Assembly: GCF_900102335.1 (NCBI RefSeq)
Contig: NZ_FNBM01000001.1
Coordinates: 310,001 to 374,000 of the forward strand
Origin: Phytopseudomonas seleniipraecipitans
GTDB lineage: Bacteria; Pseudomonadota; Gammaproteobacteria; Pseudomonadales; Pseudomonadaceae
Direction of reading: 5' to 3'
DNA length: 64,000 nucleotides
Shown: positions 1 through 8,976 of the stretch, piece by piece
How the letters are laid out: each line of letters opens with the position of its first letter
How positions within the stretch are numbered: the first letter of the stretch is position 1
Program-made: the position numbers and the translations under genes
Notes under the pieces: model-generated
What the model saw: the letters and a program-made list of their open reading frames with translations, nothing else
Databases searched by the model: none
Told to the model about the DNA's origin: nothing

Positions 1-540
1 GCCGAGCTACTCGGCAGCCTCTATGGCGATTTCGTCAAAGGGCCGCTGGCCGGGCAATGGCCGGCCGCCATCGAGGCGGGCATCGCGCTGCACCGGCGAA
101 TCGACGCTTTTACCGACAGTCACCCGCTGCAGGCGCAGGCCCGTGCGCGTTTTCCGGCACAGCGTCGGCGCGTTGCCGGAATTTTCCTCGATTTGTTTTT
201 CGATCACTGCCTGGCGCGCGATTGGCAGCAGTACAGCGATCAACCGCTGCAGCGTTTTACCAGCCGTGTGTATGGTGTGCTGGCCGCCGAGGCGCAGTTG
301 CCGGGCAACCTGCAGCACATCGCCCCGCGCATGGCTGCGCAGGACTGGCTCGGCAGCTACCGGGATTTCGAGGTGTTGGAGCAGGTGATCGCCGGCATGT
401 CGCGGCGTTTGTCACGACCGGGCTTGCTGGACGGTGGGCTGGAAGATCTGCGTGGTCTGTATGAGCCGCTCAGTGATGACTTCAGCGCGTTCTATCCAGC
501 GCTGATGCGCTTCGCTCGCGAGCAGCGCGCCCAGCTGTAG
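1..540 (+). CDS. acpH: Acyl carrier protein phosphodiesterase, 3' part (AcpH/DUF479)
   Basis: The frame is open from the first base of the window, so the 5' end is missing; 179 residues remain of a family that is usually about 190-195 long. The visible start reads ELLGSLYGDFVKG, the hallmark of AcpH, followed by the typical LHRRIDAFTDSHP segment and a helical C-terminus rich in aromatic residues. AcpH removes the 4'-phosphopantetheine arm from acyl carrier protein in the cytoplasm, giving apo-ACP. It converges with the GntR gene, whose stop lies 7 bases beyond. Family assignment is by motif recognition. Confidence 0.88.
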   Translation, partial: AELLGSLYGDFVKGPLAGQWPAAIEAGIALHRRIDAFTDSHPLQAQARARFPAQRRRVAGIFLDLFFDHCLARDWQQYSDQPLQRFTSRVYGVLAAEAQLPGNLQHIAPRMAAQDWLGSYRDFEVLEQVIAGMSRRLSRPGLLDGGLEDLRGLYEPLSDDFSAFYPALMRFAREQRAQL

Positions 541-546
541 AGCACT

Positions 547-1500
547 TCAGTCCTCGCTCTGCAGGCCGAGCCGTTCCAGTAGCGCCGGATTGAGCTTGTT
601 ACGTCTGGCACCTTCGAGGTGGGCGCGCAGCCTATCTGCTGCGCCAAGGCGATCGCCACGTTCGATCAGGTCGAGGATTTCCAGGTGCTCCAGCACCTGT
701 TTGCGGCGCGTCGGGCGCGGCAGATCAACGCGGTACTCCACCAGCCTGCGCAGGCCGTTCAGGCGTTTCAGCGATTGCAGCAGAAAGCGGTTGCCCGAGA
801 ACCCGGCAAGGATTTCGTGGAATTTCGAGTTAGCCTCGAACAGCTCCTGGGTGGTCATGCTCAAATAGCCCGTCTCGGCGATGTATTCCTGCTGCTGGCG
901 ACACAGCGCCAGCACCTTCTGGTCGACCTGGAAGGTCGGTGACAGCAGGCCCGCCGGCTCGATGGTCACGCGAAAGGTGAAGCTTTCCTCGTAGGCTTCC
1001 ACCGAGTCGATCACCGGCAGCATCTTCCAGCCCTGGCCGGTGCGTTGCTCTGCCCAGCCTTCTTGCTGCATGCGCAGCAACGCCGAACGCAGCTCGCTGC
1101 GCGACACATCGAACTGGCGCATCAAGTCGATTTCGCTGATGTGCTCTGGGAGCTGCCGCGCCACGCGCAGCTCGACGAATTTCATGTACACCGAATGCTC
1201 TTCGGCCTCGGCGATTTCCAGCACCAGATCGTTGAGGTCGTCCGCGGCGCGGGCGAGGAAGAAGCCGCGGTTGCGGTCATGTTTGAGCATGCCGCGTTCG
1301 GTGAGGTGGCCCAGCACTAATTTCACCGGTGTACGCGAGGTGTTCAGCGTTTGCGCCAGCTGTGATTCGGCAAGGTGGTGGCCCACCGGCAGCCGCTCGT
1401 GGCGAACGTAGGCGATGATCTCGCGGGCGACACGTTTTTGCAGGGCAGTGAGCGTCATCGAATGGGTGCTGTCCTGGGCCTTGGCGTGGGAAGTGAGCAT
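547..1500 (-). CDS. GntR-family regulator with two winged-helix domains and an FCD-like C-terminus
   Basis: A predicted cytoplasmic DNA-binding regulator. Residues about 15-80 form a first winged helix (SQLAQTLNTSRTPVKLVLGHL), and a second one follows at about 110-155 (EIDLMRQFDVSRSELRSALL). The helical remainder (SKFHEILAGFSGNRFLLQSL) looks like the ligand-binding FCD domain of the FadR/VanR type. Two tandem wings on one GntR protein is less common than the single-wing form. The start is uncertain: ATG at 1500 is used here, ATG at 1458 is equally possible, and a TTG at 1563 would add a poor N-terminus. It is transcribed divergently from the AbrB-type membrane protein at 1865, its most likely target. 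The ligand is unknown. Confidence 0.8.
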   Translation of the reverse strand: MLTSHAKAQDSTHSMTLTALQKRVAREIIAYVRHERLPVGHHLAESQLAQTLNTSRTPVKLVLGHLTERGMLKHDRNRGFFLARAADDLNDLVLEIAEAEEHSVYMKFVELRVARQLPEHISEIDLMRQFDVSRSELRSALLRMQQEGWAEQRTGQGWKMLPVIDSVEAYEESFTFRVTIEPAGLLSPTFQVDQKVLALCRQQQEYIAETGYLSMTTQELFEANSKFHEILAGFSGNRFLLQSLKRLNGLRRLVEYRVDLPRPTRRKQVLEHLEILDLIERGDRLGAADRLRAHLEGARRNKLNPALLERLGLQSED

Positions 1501-1634
1501 TGCCGCATGGCTGATCGTCACCACGCAGGGACAGCATTCTGCTACGGAATCAGCGCTTCGCAAAGTGGCAGTGGTGGCAAGATTGCTCGGTCTTTTATTG
1601 TTTTATATTTCAATTAAGAGCAATATTGTTGCCG

Positions 1635-1680
1635 TCGATCACTGATCGAAACGCTCTATATCGATGATCCGGTTCGATAT
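1635..1680. promoter_or_regulatory. Two palindromes in the gntR/abrB divergent intergenic region
   Basis: The gap 1501-1864 has no gene. It contains an AT-rich stretch (about 1588-1632) and two palindromes. One is perfect, TCGATC-ACT-GATCGA, at 1635-1649. The other has 7-base arms, ATATCGA (1658-1664) and TCGATAT (1674-1680), separated by 9 bases. Both contain the same TCGAT half-site. They are candidate operators for the tandem-wHTH regulator controlling both divergent genes; this is inference from position and symmetry. Confidence 0.45.
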
Positions 1681-1864
1681 GGCGGATTCCGACCTGAACG
1701 ATATTGCGACAAAGATCAGCAAAGTTATTGGTCAAGGTGCTTTCAAATCCCCGCCGCGCCCGATCAGCCTGAGCACCCTCGCGCTCGGGCCCCGATCAGC
1801 AACACCAGACAAGCGCGCCTGAGCGCAAGGCCAGGCCGCAGCACACACCATCTGAGAGGACTGC

Positions 1865-2911
1865 ATGCACAAAAGCCACTGGCTGAACTACCTCGGAACG
1901 CCTCTGGTAGGCGCACTTGGCGCGTTGATCGCCAGCGCCATCGGTTGGCCGCTGCCGTGGATGATCGGCTCGCTGGTGGCGGTGATTGTGCTGCGCTGCA
2001 TGACGCCCTGGCAGCTGCAGCCGTTCCCCGGTGGCCGCAAGTTTGGCCAATGGATTATCGGCATCGGCATCGGTCTGCACTTCACGCCCGCACTGGTGGC
2101 GCAGATCGCCGGGCACTTGGTGCCCATCGTCATCGGTGCGTTGATCACCGTACTCAGCAGCATCATCGGCGTGTGGTTCATGCGCCGTACCGGCGAGACC
2201 ATGGCCACCGCCTATTTCTCCAGCATGCCCGGTGGTTCGGGGGAGATGGTCAATCTGGGTGCCCGCAATGGCGCCGAACTTACTCGCGTCGCTGCGGCGC
2301 AAAGCCTTCGCGTGGTTGCCGTGGTGTTGCTGGTGCCGGCGCTGTTCAAGTTTCTGGTGGGCGAGGGCGAGGTATACCAGCATGCCGCCCACGCGGACTG
2401 GCCGTGGCTGGCGCTGATCCTGCCGTTGGCAGCAGGGGCAGGCTGGATCATGCATCGCTGCAAGCAGCCGAACCCCTGGCTGTTCGGGCCGCTGCTGGTC
2501 AGCGCCGCGTTCAGTATCGGCTTCGATCTGAGCAGCACGCTGCCCGCAGGTGCCAGCCAGGCCGGGCAGTTGATGATCGGCAGCGCCCTGGGCTGCTTCT
2601 TCAATCGCGCGTTCTTCCGCTACGCGCCTTCATTCCTGGCGCGCACCCTGATCACTACGCTGGCGATGATGTTGGTGGCGTTTCTGGCGGCGCTGCTGAT
2701 CGGCTGGTTGAGCGGGCTGGATTTCCAGTCGCTGACCCTGGGCATGATGCCGGGCGGCATTGCCGAGATGAGCCTGACCGCAGAAACCCTGCAATTGGCA
2801 GTGCCGTTGGTGACCGCCATGCAGGTGATCCGGCTGTTCCTGGTGTTGTTTTTCGCCGAGCCGATCTACCGGCGCTGGCTGCGCGCCGACAACCCGTTGC
2901 CCGCGCGCTAG
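1865..2911 (+). CDS. AbrB-family integral membrane protein (COG3180 type)
   Basis: A hydrophobic 348-residue protein with about ten membrane segments. It shows the internal duplication of the AbrB membrane family (not the DNA-binding AbrB): the motif SMPGGSGEM near residue 120 is echoed by MMPGGIAEM near residue 294, each after a similar hydrophobic block. Members are often labelled ammonia monooxygenase-like or AbrB regulators in databases; the transport substrate is not established. The start ATG follows the AGAGGA ribosome site. It faces the GntR regulator across palindromes that suggest ligand-controlled expression. It converges tightly with olsA, 6 bases apart. Confidence 0.8.
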   Translation: MHKSHWLNYLGTPLVGALGALIASAIGWPLPWMIGSLVAVIVLRCMTPWQLQPFPGGRKFGQWIIGIGIGLHFTPALVAQIAGHLVPIVIGALITVLSSIIGVWFMRRTGETMATAYFSSMPGGSGEMVNLGARNGAELTRVAAAQSLRVVAVVLLVPALFKFLVGEGEVYQHAAHADWPWLALILPLAAGAGWIMHRCKQPNPWLFGPLLVSAAFSIGFDLSSTLPAGASQAGQLMIGSALGCFFNRAFFRYAPSFLARTLITTLAMMLVAFLAALLIGWLSGLDFQSLTLGMMPGGIAEMSLTAETLQLAVPLVTAMQVIRLFLVLFFAEPIYRRWLRADNPLPAR

Positions 2912-2917
2912 CGTAGC

Positions 2918-3697
2918 TCAGGCGGCCTGGGCGGCTACCTCTGGACTGTCTGCCGGGCCATACAGCGCGGCGTTGATCGCTGCATGGGCACGGCGGGCCA
3001 GCTCGTTGCGATTGCCCGACTGGCTGTCGATCGGCTCCAGCAACTGGATCTCCACCTCGGCAACCTCACTGTTCATCAGACGCAGCAGGTGCGAGAGCAT
3101 GTCATCGTCACCGATGAAGGGCGCCACGGTGCACACCTTGCCATCGCGCAGATACCGAATGGCCACGGGCTGCAGTTCGATACCGCTTTCGATGGCGCTG
3201 CTCAACAGGCGGCCATGGAACGTGCGCAATGCTGTGCCGTCGCAGGTGGTGCCTTCCGGGAAGATCAACAGGTGCCGGCCACTGTTCAGGTGGCGGCCCA
3301 GCTGTTGATTGAGCAGGCCGCCATCGCCGGCGCCGCGGCGGATAAACAGCGTGCCGGCCTTGTGCGCCAGCCAGCCGGCCACCGGCCAGGTGCGCACCTC
3401 GGCCTTGGAGAGGAACGACAGCGGCGCGAGCCTGCCGATCAGTGGAATGTCCGTCCAGGAAATATGGTTGCTCAACCACAGCATCGGCTTGTGCGGGACT
3501 TGCCCGTGCACGCTGACGCGAAAGGGAAGGGCGTTGCTCAAGCGTGCCATGAACCAGCGAGTCATGCGCTGGCGCACGCCCATCAGTTCACGATGGCTCA
3601 GGCGCTCCATGGGAACCAGCAGAGCCGCGAGCAGGGTGCCCAGTGCGATCACCGCCAGCAGGCGGATCAGGCGCGAATACAGACGCAATTTGCTCAT
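2918..3697 (-). CDS. olsA: 1-acyl-sn-glycerol-3-phosphate acyltransferase family, lyso-ornithine lipid acyltransferase
   Basis: A 259-residue PlsC-type acyltransferase. A hydrophobic N-terminal segment (about residues 9-28) anchors it to the inner membrane. The catalytic NHxxxxD box appears as NHISWTD near residue 77, and the second conserved block as FPEGTTCDG near residue 147. OlsA adds the ester-linked second acyl chain to lyso-ornithine lipid. The assignment to OlsA rather than a general PlsC rests on the upstream neighbour olsB on the same strand, the olsB-olsA order known in P. aeruginosa. A 120-base gap separates the two genes. Confidence 0.82.
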   Translation of the reverse strand: MSKLRLYSRLIRLLAVIALGTLLAALLVPMERLSHRELMGVRQRMTRWFMARLSNALPFRVSVHGQVPHKPMLWLSNHISWTDIPLIGRLAPLSFLSKAEVRTWPVAGWLAHKAGTLFIRRGAGDGGLLNQQLGRHLNSGRHLLIFPEGTTCDGTALRTFHGRLLSSAIESGIELQPVAIRYLRDGKVCTVAPFIGDDDMLSHLLRLMNSEVAEVEIQLLEPIDSQSGNRNELARRAHAAINAALYGPADSPEVAAQAA

Positions 3698-3817
3698 CGG
3701 GGCGGAACCTGCACGAACTGAATAGATAAAAGGGCCCAGCGCTGGCGCTGGTCAGGCAGTCGCTGCGACCGGCGCGGCATTATTTACCGCGCCCAGCCGC
3801 TGTCGGCAAGCCTGCGC

Positions 3818-4576
3818 TCAGACCGCCGCCTTGAAATGCCTTGCGTAGCGCGGGCACAACTCGTCGCGCTTGAGCAGGATGAACACGTCGGCGACCTGGA
3901 AGTCCTTGTCCCAGCACGGCTCGCCGCACACCTTGGCACCCAGGCGCATGTAGGCCTTGAGCAGCGGCGGCATTTCGGCGATGACGTTGCCGGCCAGCTC
4001 CAGCGCGGGCAACGGCGTTTTCGGTTCGGCGCGCAGGTTCTCAGTACACAGGTGGCGTTCGCGCAGGCGTTGCATGATGGCTTGCGCCTGGATGCCGCCG
4101 TCCTGCATGGGGATGCTGGCGCAGCCCATCAGGTAGCGGTAGCCGCCCTCGTTGAGCACCTCGGCCAGCTCGGCCCACAGCACGGCGATAGTGCCGCCAT
4201 TGCGGTAGGCAGTGTCCACGCAGGTACGGCCAATTTCCAGAATCGGCCCTTGCAGGTGACGCAGACCGTGCAGGGCGAACTCCTCTTCGCTGTAGAAACG
4301 GCCAAGGCCTGCAGCCGCGTGGTGATCGAGCAGTCGGGTGGTGGCGACCAGCTCGCCGCTGCTCAGGTCGCGTACGCCGATGTGTCGGCAGTGCAGGTCA
4401 TAGTCATCCATGTCCAGGCCCAACTCGGCGCCTTTCAGCTTGGCGTTGAACTCGGCGCTGAACACACGGAAGCGCAGCGCCTGAGCTTCACGCAGGGCGT
4501 GAGGGCTGGTCAGGCGCTCTGCCTGCAGGCGACGGGGAGCGGTGCTGCGCGCGGGTGCGATGGCGTTCTGGGTCAT
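3818..4576 (-). CDS. olsB: L-ornithine N-alpha-acyltransferase (ornithine lipid synthesis)
   Basis: A 252-residue GNAT-fold acyltransferase of the OlsB (hemolysin-like, Acetyltransf_5) family. Visible family features include [10 protein letters not shown] near residue 34, [26 protein letters not shown] in the middle, and YLMGCASI. OlsB transfers a 3-hydroxyacyl group from ACP to the alpha-amino group of ornithine, the first step of phosphorus-free ornithine lipids that replace phospholipids in phosphate-poor cells. The ATG at 4576 is preceded by GGAGG about seven bases upstream. The Pho-box-like heptamer array at 4681-4720 lies about 105 bases upstream and fits phosphate control. Confidence 0.87.
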   Translation of the reverse strand: MTQNAIAPARSTAPRRLQAERLTSPHALREAQALRFRVFSAEFNAKLKGAELGLDMDDYDLHCRHIGVRDLSSGELVATTRLLDHHAAAGLGRFYSEEEFALHGLRHLQGPILEIGRTCVDTAYRNGGTIAVLWAELAEVLNEGGYRYLMGCASIPMQDGGIQAQAIMQRLRERHLCTENLRAEPKTPLPALELAGNVIAEMPPLLKAYMRLGAKVCGEPCWDKDFQVADVFILLKRDELCPRYARHFKAAV

Positions 4577-4680
4577 GCCTTACCTCCGTTGCCGGTCGGG
4601 GCAGCGCTGCTGCGCACGCGAACCGGTTAGCCTGCTGACCTGAGCACACTCAGGAAACAACTGCAGGCTAGGCAGGGCGA

Positions 4681-4720
4681 GTGTCACCACTGTGAAGCTT
4701 CGGTGATGCTTGTGTGACAG
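4681..4720 (-). promoter_or_regulatory. Pho-box-like heptamer array upstream of olsB
   Basis: Read on the minus strand, heptamers recur every 11 bases with 4-base spacers: CTGTCAC (4714-4720), GCATCAC (4703-4709), GCTTCAC (4692-4698) and a weaker fourth, GTGACAC (4681-4687). The PhoB consensus is a pair of CTGTCAT-like heptamers 4 bases apart. The first repeat matches 6 of 7; the others keep the TCAC core. The geometry and the downstream ornithine-lipid genes make PhoB binding a reasonable inference. Confidence 0.5.
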
Positions 4721-4818
4721 GCATTCAGGTACAGATGGATGGTTTAAATCAGCCCGTGGGTTCAGTCCGCTGGCGACCTTGCTTACCATGTGCGCCCGAT
4801 TGCCCACGAGTGCGTCAT

Positions 4819-5112
4819 ATGTTCTTCATCAGAAACCTGGGGTTGCCCTTCATCCTCATCTTCGCCGGGCTGGTCGCGATGATGGGTTTGCTGGTGCTGT
4901 CGCAGCAAGGCGGCTCGCTGGCAGGCTGGGCACAGGCTGCACGGGCGATCTTTCCGTGGATGATCGTGCTGCCTGCCAGCGGGGCGTTGTGGGTGGCACT
5001 GCGGTTGCTGCAAATCTGGCAATGGCGTCGCGGCACCTTGAACGGTGGCTGCCCGCGCTGCACGGGGGTGATGGCTGGCGATCGCTGTCGTATGTGCGGC
5101 CATCGCCAGTGA
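4819..5112 (+). CDS. Small membrane protein with C-terminal zinc-ribbon-like motif
   Basis: A 97-residue protein, not recognised as a named family. It has two hydrophobic segments (about residues 5-27 and 40-62), then a basic linker and a C-terminal CPRC...CRMC pair, a four-cysteine arrangement typical of a zinc ribbon. The in-frame upstream extension to 4714 looks non-coding in composition (prolines, cysteines, no clear ribosome site), so ATG 4819 is preferred. It lies between olsB (divergent) and the cardiolipin synthase (same strand, 124-base gap), so a membrane-lipid link is possible but unproven. Confidence 0.65.
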   Translation: MFFIRNLGLPFILIFAGLVAMMGLLVLSQQGGSLAGWAQAARAIFPWMIVLPASGALWVALRLLQIWQWRRGTLNGGCPRCTGVMAGDRCRMCGHRQ

Positions 5113-5236
5113 ACCATCACCCGCACACAGGCGGCCTTTGCAATGCGCACGTAGGCAGCTATCGTGGCGCATCCCCAGCACCCGGCCGAGATGTCATGCG
5201 CCTGTCGTTCTACTTTTTGCCTTCTGTGAGTGATTG

Positions 5237-6394
5237 ATGCCCGGTCAGGTATTTCCCTGGCGGGAAGGTAATCGCTTCACCCTGCTCAACGACGGCCCGG
5301 CCTTCTTCCCGCGGATGATCGCCTGCATCGACGCAGCCAGCGCGACCATCGAACTCGAGCAATACCTGGTGATCAGCAGCGGCTGTACCGATGCCCTGTT
5401 GCGCGCCCTGTGCGCGGCAGCGCAACGCGGCGTGGCGGTGCGCTGCCTGTTCGACGCGTTCGGCAGTCAGGGTCTGAACAGCACTGATCGACAGGCCATG
5501 CTCGATGCCGGCGTGCAACTGCGTTGGTACAACCCGCTGCGTTGGCAGCGTGGCGGGCGCAACCTCTACCGCGACCACCGCAAATTATTGGTGGTCGACG
5601 ACCACGTGGCGTTCGTTGGCGGCACCGGTTGCACCGATGATTTCTGGCTGCCTGGCGAACCAGAGAGTGCATGGCACGAGGTGATGGTGGAAATCGACGG
5701 CCCGCTGGTGGCTGACTGGCTGCAGCTGTTCGACCGCCAATGGCAGGCCAATAATGCTCGATTCGCCTGGCGGCCCTATCTCACGCCGCACCGCAAGCCG
5801 CTGCCGCGCTTACCCGCCGCCGGGTCGGGCTGGGGCAGAGTGGCCTACGCCGACTCCCGTCAGCACCGCGATATTCTGCAATCGCTGATCCGTGCACTGA
5901 ACGCAGCCGAGCAGCGGGTATGGGTGGCTACGCCGTATTTCCTGCCGACCTGGAAGGTTCGCCGCGCCCTGCGCAAGGCCGCCGCGCGCGGCGTGGACGT
6001 GCGCCTGCTGCTCAGTGGCCGGCACACCGACAACCCGCCCGTGCGTTTCGCTGGCCAGCGTTATTACCCGCGGCTGCTCAAGGCCGGTGTGCGCATCTTC
6101 GAATTCCGCCCGCGCTTTCTGCACCTGAAGATGGTGCTGGTGGACGACTGGACCAGCGTAGGCTCCTGCAACTTCGACCACTGGAACCTGCGTTTCAATC
6201 TCGACGCCAACGTCGAAACCGTGGATGCGGATTTCACCCTGGCCGTGCAGCAGAGCTTTGAAAACGATTTTCCGCAAAGCCGCGAAGTCGACCTCGACAT
6301 GTGGCAGGCCAGGCCATTGTGGCAACGCCTGCGTCAGCGCCTGTGGGGCTGGCTGGATCGTGTGGTGGTCAACTTGCTTGATCGGCGACGCTGA
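5237..6394 (+). CDS. clsB: Phospholipase D-superfamily cardiolipin synthase, ClsB-like
   Basis: A 385-residue protein with the two HKD motifs of cardiolipin synthases: HRKLLVVD with H114, and HLKMVLVD with H296, each followed by a glycine- or serine-rich turn and an acidic residue. It condenses phosphatidyl groups into cardiolipin at the inner membrane. There is no N-terminal transmembrane pair, and the length matches short ClsB (YbhO-type) enzymes rather than ClsA. A TTG directly precedes the ATG; ATG at 5237 is taken as the start. Its last 26 bases overlap, tail to tail, the histidine kinase gene on the other strand. Confidence 0.85.
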   Translation: MPGQVFPWREGNRFTLLNDGPAFFPRMIACIDAASATIELEQYLVISSGCTDALLRALCAAAQRGVAVRCLFDAFGSQGLNSTDRQAMLDAGVQLRWYNPLRWQRGGRNLYRDHRKLLVVDDHVAFVGGTGCTDDFWLPGEPESAWHEVMVEIDGPLVADWLQLFDRQWQANNARFAWRPYLTPHRKPLPRLPAAGSGWGRVAYADSRQHRDILQSLIRALNAAEQRVWVATPYFLPTWKVRRALRKAAARGVDVRLLLSGRHTDNPPVRFAGQRYYPRLLKAGVRIFEFRPRFLHLKMVLVDDWTSVGSCNFDHWNLRFNLDANVETVDADFTLAVQQSFENDFPQSREVDLDMWQARPLWQRLRQRLWGWLDRVVVNLLDRRR

Positions 6395-7682
6395 TGCGGC
6401 CCAGCACCCGCAGGTAGATATTCATGGTGGTGCCGGCACCGGGCGCGGTGTCGACGCGCACGTCACCGCCGGTGTTGTTGGCGAACTCGCGGGCTTGCGC
6501 CAGCCCCAGCCCTGTTCCGTGGCCGGCCTGCTTGGTGGTGAAGAACGGCGCGAAGATCTTGCTGGCCAGCTCCGGCGACATGCCGGGCCCATCGTCTTTC
6601 ACGCTGAGGATCAGGTAAGCGCCATCGTTGAGCTGTAAATCACTGCTGACCTGTTGCAGGCGCGTGGCGATATGCACCTGGCCGCGGCCGTGCATCGCAT
6701 CACGCGAGTTGCTCAGCAGGTTGAGTAGCACGGCCTGCAGCTGCACCTCATCGCACATCACGCCGACGTCCCTGGCAGCGAGGTCGAAGCTCAGCTCGAT
6801 GGCCGCGCCCACGGTGCCCGCCAACAGGCTACGGGAGCTTTCAATACGCTCGCTGATGTCGATGCAGACCAGCTCCGGTCCGTCCTGACGCACATTGGCC
6901 AGCAGTTGGCGGATCAGCTCACCACCTTGCTCCACCGCCTTTAGGCCGGTCTGGCAGAAGCGCTCTACATCCGCAGGGCGCCGTGCGCGCAGATTGGCCA
7001 TCTGCAGGCTGGCGCTGAGCACCTGCAGCAGGTTGTTCACATCATGGGCGATGCTCGCCGTGAGCATGCCCAGCGACGATACGCGGCGAGCATGGCGCAG
7101 CGATTGTTCGGCCTCGCGGTGCTGGGCCTGAGCGTGTTCCAGTTGCTCAAGCAGCTCGCTGGCGCGCTGCTCGCGGTGCGCTTCGTGCAGGCGCAGCTGG
7201 AGCAGGGCAGCGGTCTGCCGCGCCAACGCCTGCAGGGCCTTGCGCTGCGAATCGCTAAGCGTGCGCGGGCGCGTATCTATCACGCAGACGGTGCCCAGCG
7301 GATGGCCTGTATCGGTGCAGATCGGCGCGCCTGCATAAAAACGGATATAGGGAGGGCCTAGCACCAGCGCGCTGTGCTGGAAGCGCGGGTCGATGGCCGC
7401 ATCCTCGATTATCAGCACCTCGTCTGGTTCCAGAATCGCATGGGCACAGAACGCCAGGTCACGGTGAGTCTCGCTGACCGGCAGGCCGATGCAGGCCTTG
7501 AACCACTGCCGTTCCCGGTCGACCAGGGAGACCAGCGCAATGGGCGTATCGCACAAGGTGGTCGCCAGCAGCACGACATCGTCGAAGCCTTGCTCCGGGG
7601 CAGAGCCGAGCACATCGAGGTGCTCGAGCGAGAGCGCACGCTCTTCCTCATTAAGCGGGAAAGGGGCTGGGCGATGAGGCAT
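6369..7682 (-). CDS. GAF-domain sensor histidine kinase
   Basis: Order of domains: a GAF domain (about residues 20-165, with FCAHAILEPDE and the FYAGAPICTDTGHPLGTVCVID core typical of cytosolic GAF modules), a coiled helix (165-205), a phosphoacceptor helix with SIAHDVNNLL (H213), and a HATPase domain with NLLSNSRDAM, DDGPGM and GTGLGLA. No receiver domain and no membrane segment, so it is a soluble kinase whose partner response regulator is not adjacent. The N-terminus is unclear: ATG 7682 lacks a good ribosome site, and starts at 7715 or a TTG at 7742 are possible. It overlaps the end of clsB by 26 bases. Confidence 0.85.
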   Translation of the reverse strand: MPHRPAPFPLNEEERALSLEHLDVLGSAPEQGFDDVVLLATTLCDTPIALVSLVDRERQWFKACIGLPVSETHRDLAFCAHAILEPDEVLIIEDAAIDPRFQHSALVLGPPYIRFYAGAPICTDTGHPLGTVCVIDTRPRTLSDSQRKALQALARQTAALLQLRLHEAHREQRASELLEQLEHAQAQHREAEQSLRHARRVSSLGMLTASIAHDVNNLLQVLSASLQMANLRARRPADVERFCQTGLKAVEQGGELIRQLLANVRQDGPELVCIDISERIESSRSLLAGTVGAAIELSFDLAARDVGVMCDEVQLQAVLLNLLSNSRDAMHGRGQVHIATRLQQVSSDLQLNDGAYLILSVKDDGPGMSPELASKIFAPFFTTKQAGHGTGLGLAQAREFANNTGGDVRVDTAPGAGTTMNIYLRVLGRISVADQAS

Positions 7683-7800
7683 CGAAGGGGGACCGCAGAT
7701 AAGGGGTGGCGGCATGATGCGCCGTGCCCAAATCGACAGCAAGCGACTTATTCCGCGAGGCAGCGGGCAACGCTGTTACCTGCGGCGACCGACGGACGAC

Positions 7801-8976
7801 TCACTGGCGGTGGCTGCATGGCTCCGGGTGGGCAGCGCTGCCGGCGTCAGGTGCTGATCGCGGCCGAACGTAGATGGCCAGGCACGCCGCAACGGCAAAG
7901 ATCGCCAGCGCGCCGACTGTGCCGGTCACGCTCAGGGTTGCGCCGAATAGCGGCGTACCGACAGCCTGGCCGAGCGCCAGGCTGAGAAACGGGATGCCCA
8001 GCCCCAGGTCCGGGCGATCGGCGAGCAGCTTGATGCCCTGAATCAAAAACGTCCCGGACGACACGATATAGGCCGCGCCGAACAGGCCCATGGCGGCAAA
8101 GCCGTACCCCGGCGAGAAGGCGGTCGCCGCCAGGCCCAGGGTTCCAAGGGCAATTCCGAGTAGCGCGCAGCCGTGTACCCGTGCGGCGCCAAACCGATTG
8201 GTCAGCACGCCGGTGAGCGAGCCGCTGATACCGGCCGCGCCCACGACAACCCAGACCCAGGCCAGGCGCTCATCACTAAAGCGAAAGTCATTGCGCAGGA
8301 TGTCAGCGCCAAACGTCCAGATAGCGGTGCTCGACAGTCCCATCAACGCTGCGCTTGCGCACAGGGTAAGTACGCCAGGCCGGCGCAGAATTACCAAGGA
8401 AGGCTTGCTGGCACCTTGCTCGCTCTTGCACGACGGCACCGCGAACCAGATCCATACCGTGACTCCTGCGCCGATCAGCGCAAACAGGCCATACAGCTCG
8501 CGCCATGCACCTGCAGCCAGCAGCGCCGCCATGCCGGAAAAAACGATCCCCGCGGCTGTGCCGGCGTTGATGGTGCCGTTGGCCTTGGGGCTGTCGCGAT
8601 CATTGAACCGGGCAGCGACGGCGGTCGCCAACGGTGGTGAGGTCAATCCCGTGCTCAACCCGGCCAATCCGATGCCCATGCCCAGCGTCCACCCTGAGGA
8701 TGCGACGGTCACCAGGCCCATGCCCAACGTGGCCGCCACGCCAGCTGACAGCGCGATGCAACGAGCGCCTACTACACCGATGGCGTAGAAGGCCAGCATG
8801 ATTCCCACGCAATAAGCCGCGAAGGCGCTACCGCCAATCCACCCTGCGGTGGTGACGTCCAGCGACAGTTCATTGCGAATCTGCGGCAGCAGCAGCCCGT
8901 AGGCGAACCGTGCCAGCCCATAGGACAGCGCCGTCAGGGCAAAGGCTGCCGCGACGAGGTTCAGGCCGCGTTTCAT
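7801..8976 (-). CDS. MFS transporter (YbfB/CynX-like)
   Basis: A 391-residue protein with 12 predicted hydrophobic segments and major-facilitator features such as RFAYGLLLPQIRNEL in the first loop and glycine-rich helix 5 (IGLAGLSTGLTSPPLA). It most likely exports or imports a small molecule across the inner membrane. Its start codon overlaps the stop of the upstream TetR gene (ATGA, 4 bases), so the two are translationally coupled and probably form a self-regulated export unit. The substrate cannot be told from the sequence. Confidence 0.8.
   Translation of the reverse strand: MKRGLNLVAAAFALTALSYGLARFAYGLLLPQIRNELSLDVTTAGWIGGSAFAAYCVGIMLAFYAIGVVGARCIALSAGVAATLGMGLVTVASSGWTLGMGIGLAGLSTGLTSPPLATAVAARFNDRDSPKANGTINAGTAAGIVFSGMAALLAAGAWRELYGLFALIGAGVTVWIWFAVPSCKSEQGASKPSLVILRRPGVLTLCASAALMGLSSTAIWTFGADILRNDFRFSDERLAWVWVVVGAAGISGSLTGVLTNRFGAARVHGCALLGIALGTLGLAATAFSPGYGFAAMGLFGAAYIVSSGTFLIQGIKLLADRPDLGLGIPFLSLALGQAVGTPLFGATLSVTGTVGALAIFAVAACLAIYVRPRSAPDAGSAAHPEPCSHRQ

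Noticed and set aside
2918-3697. Reading this gene as a general PlsC
   Set aside because: The motif alone allows it, but the adjacent olsB on the same strand makes the lyso-ornithine lipid role more likely.
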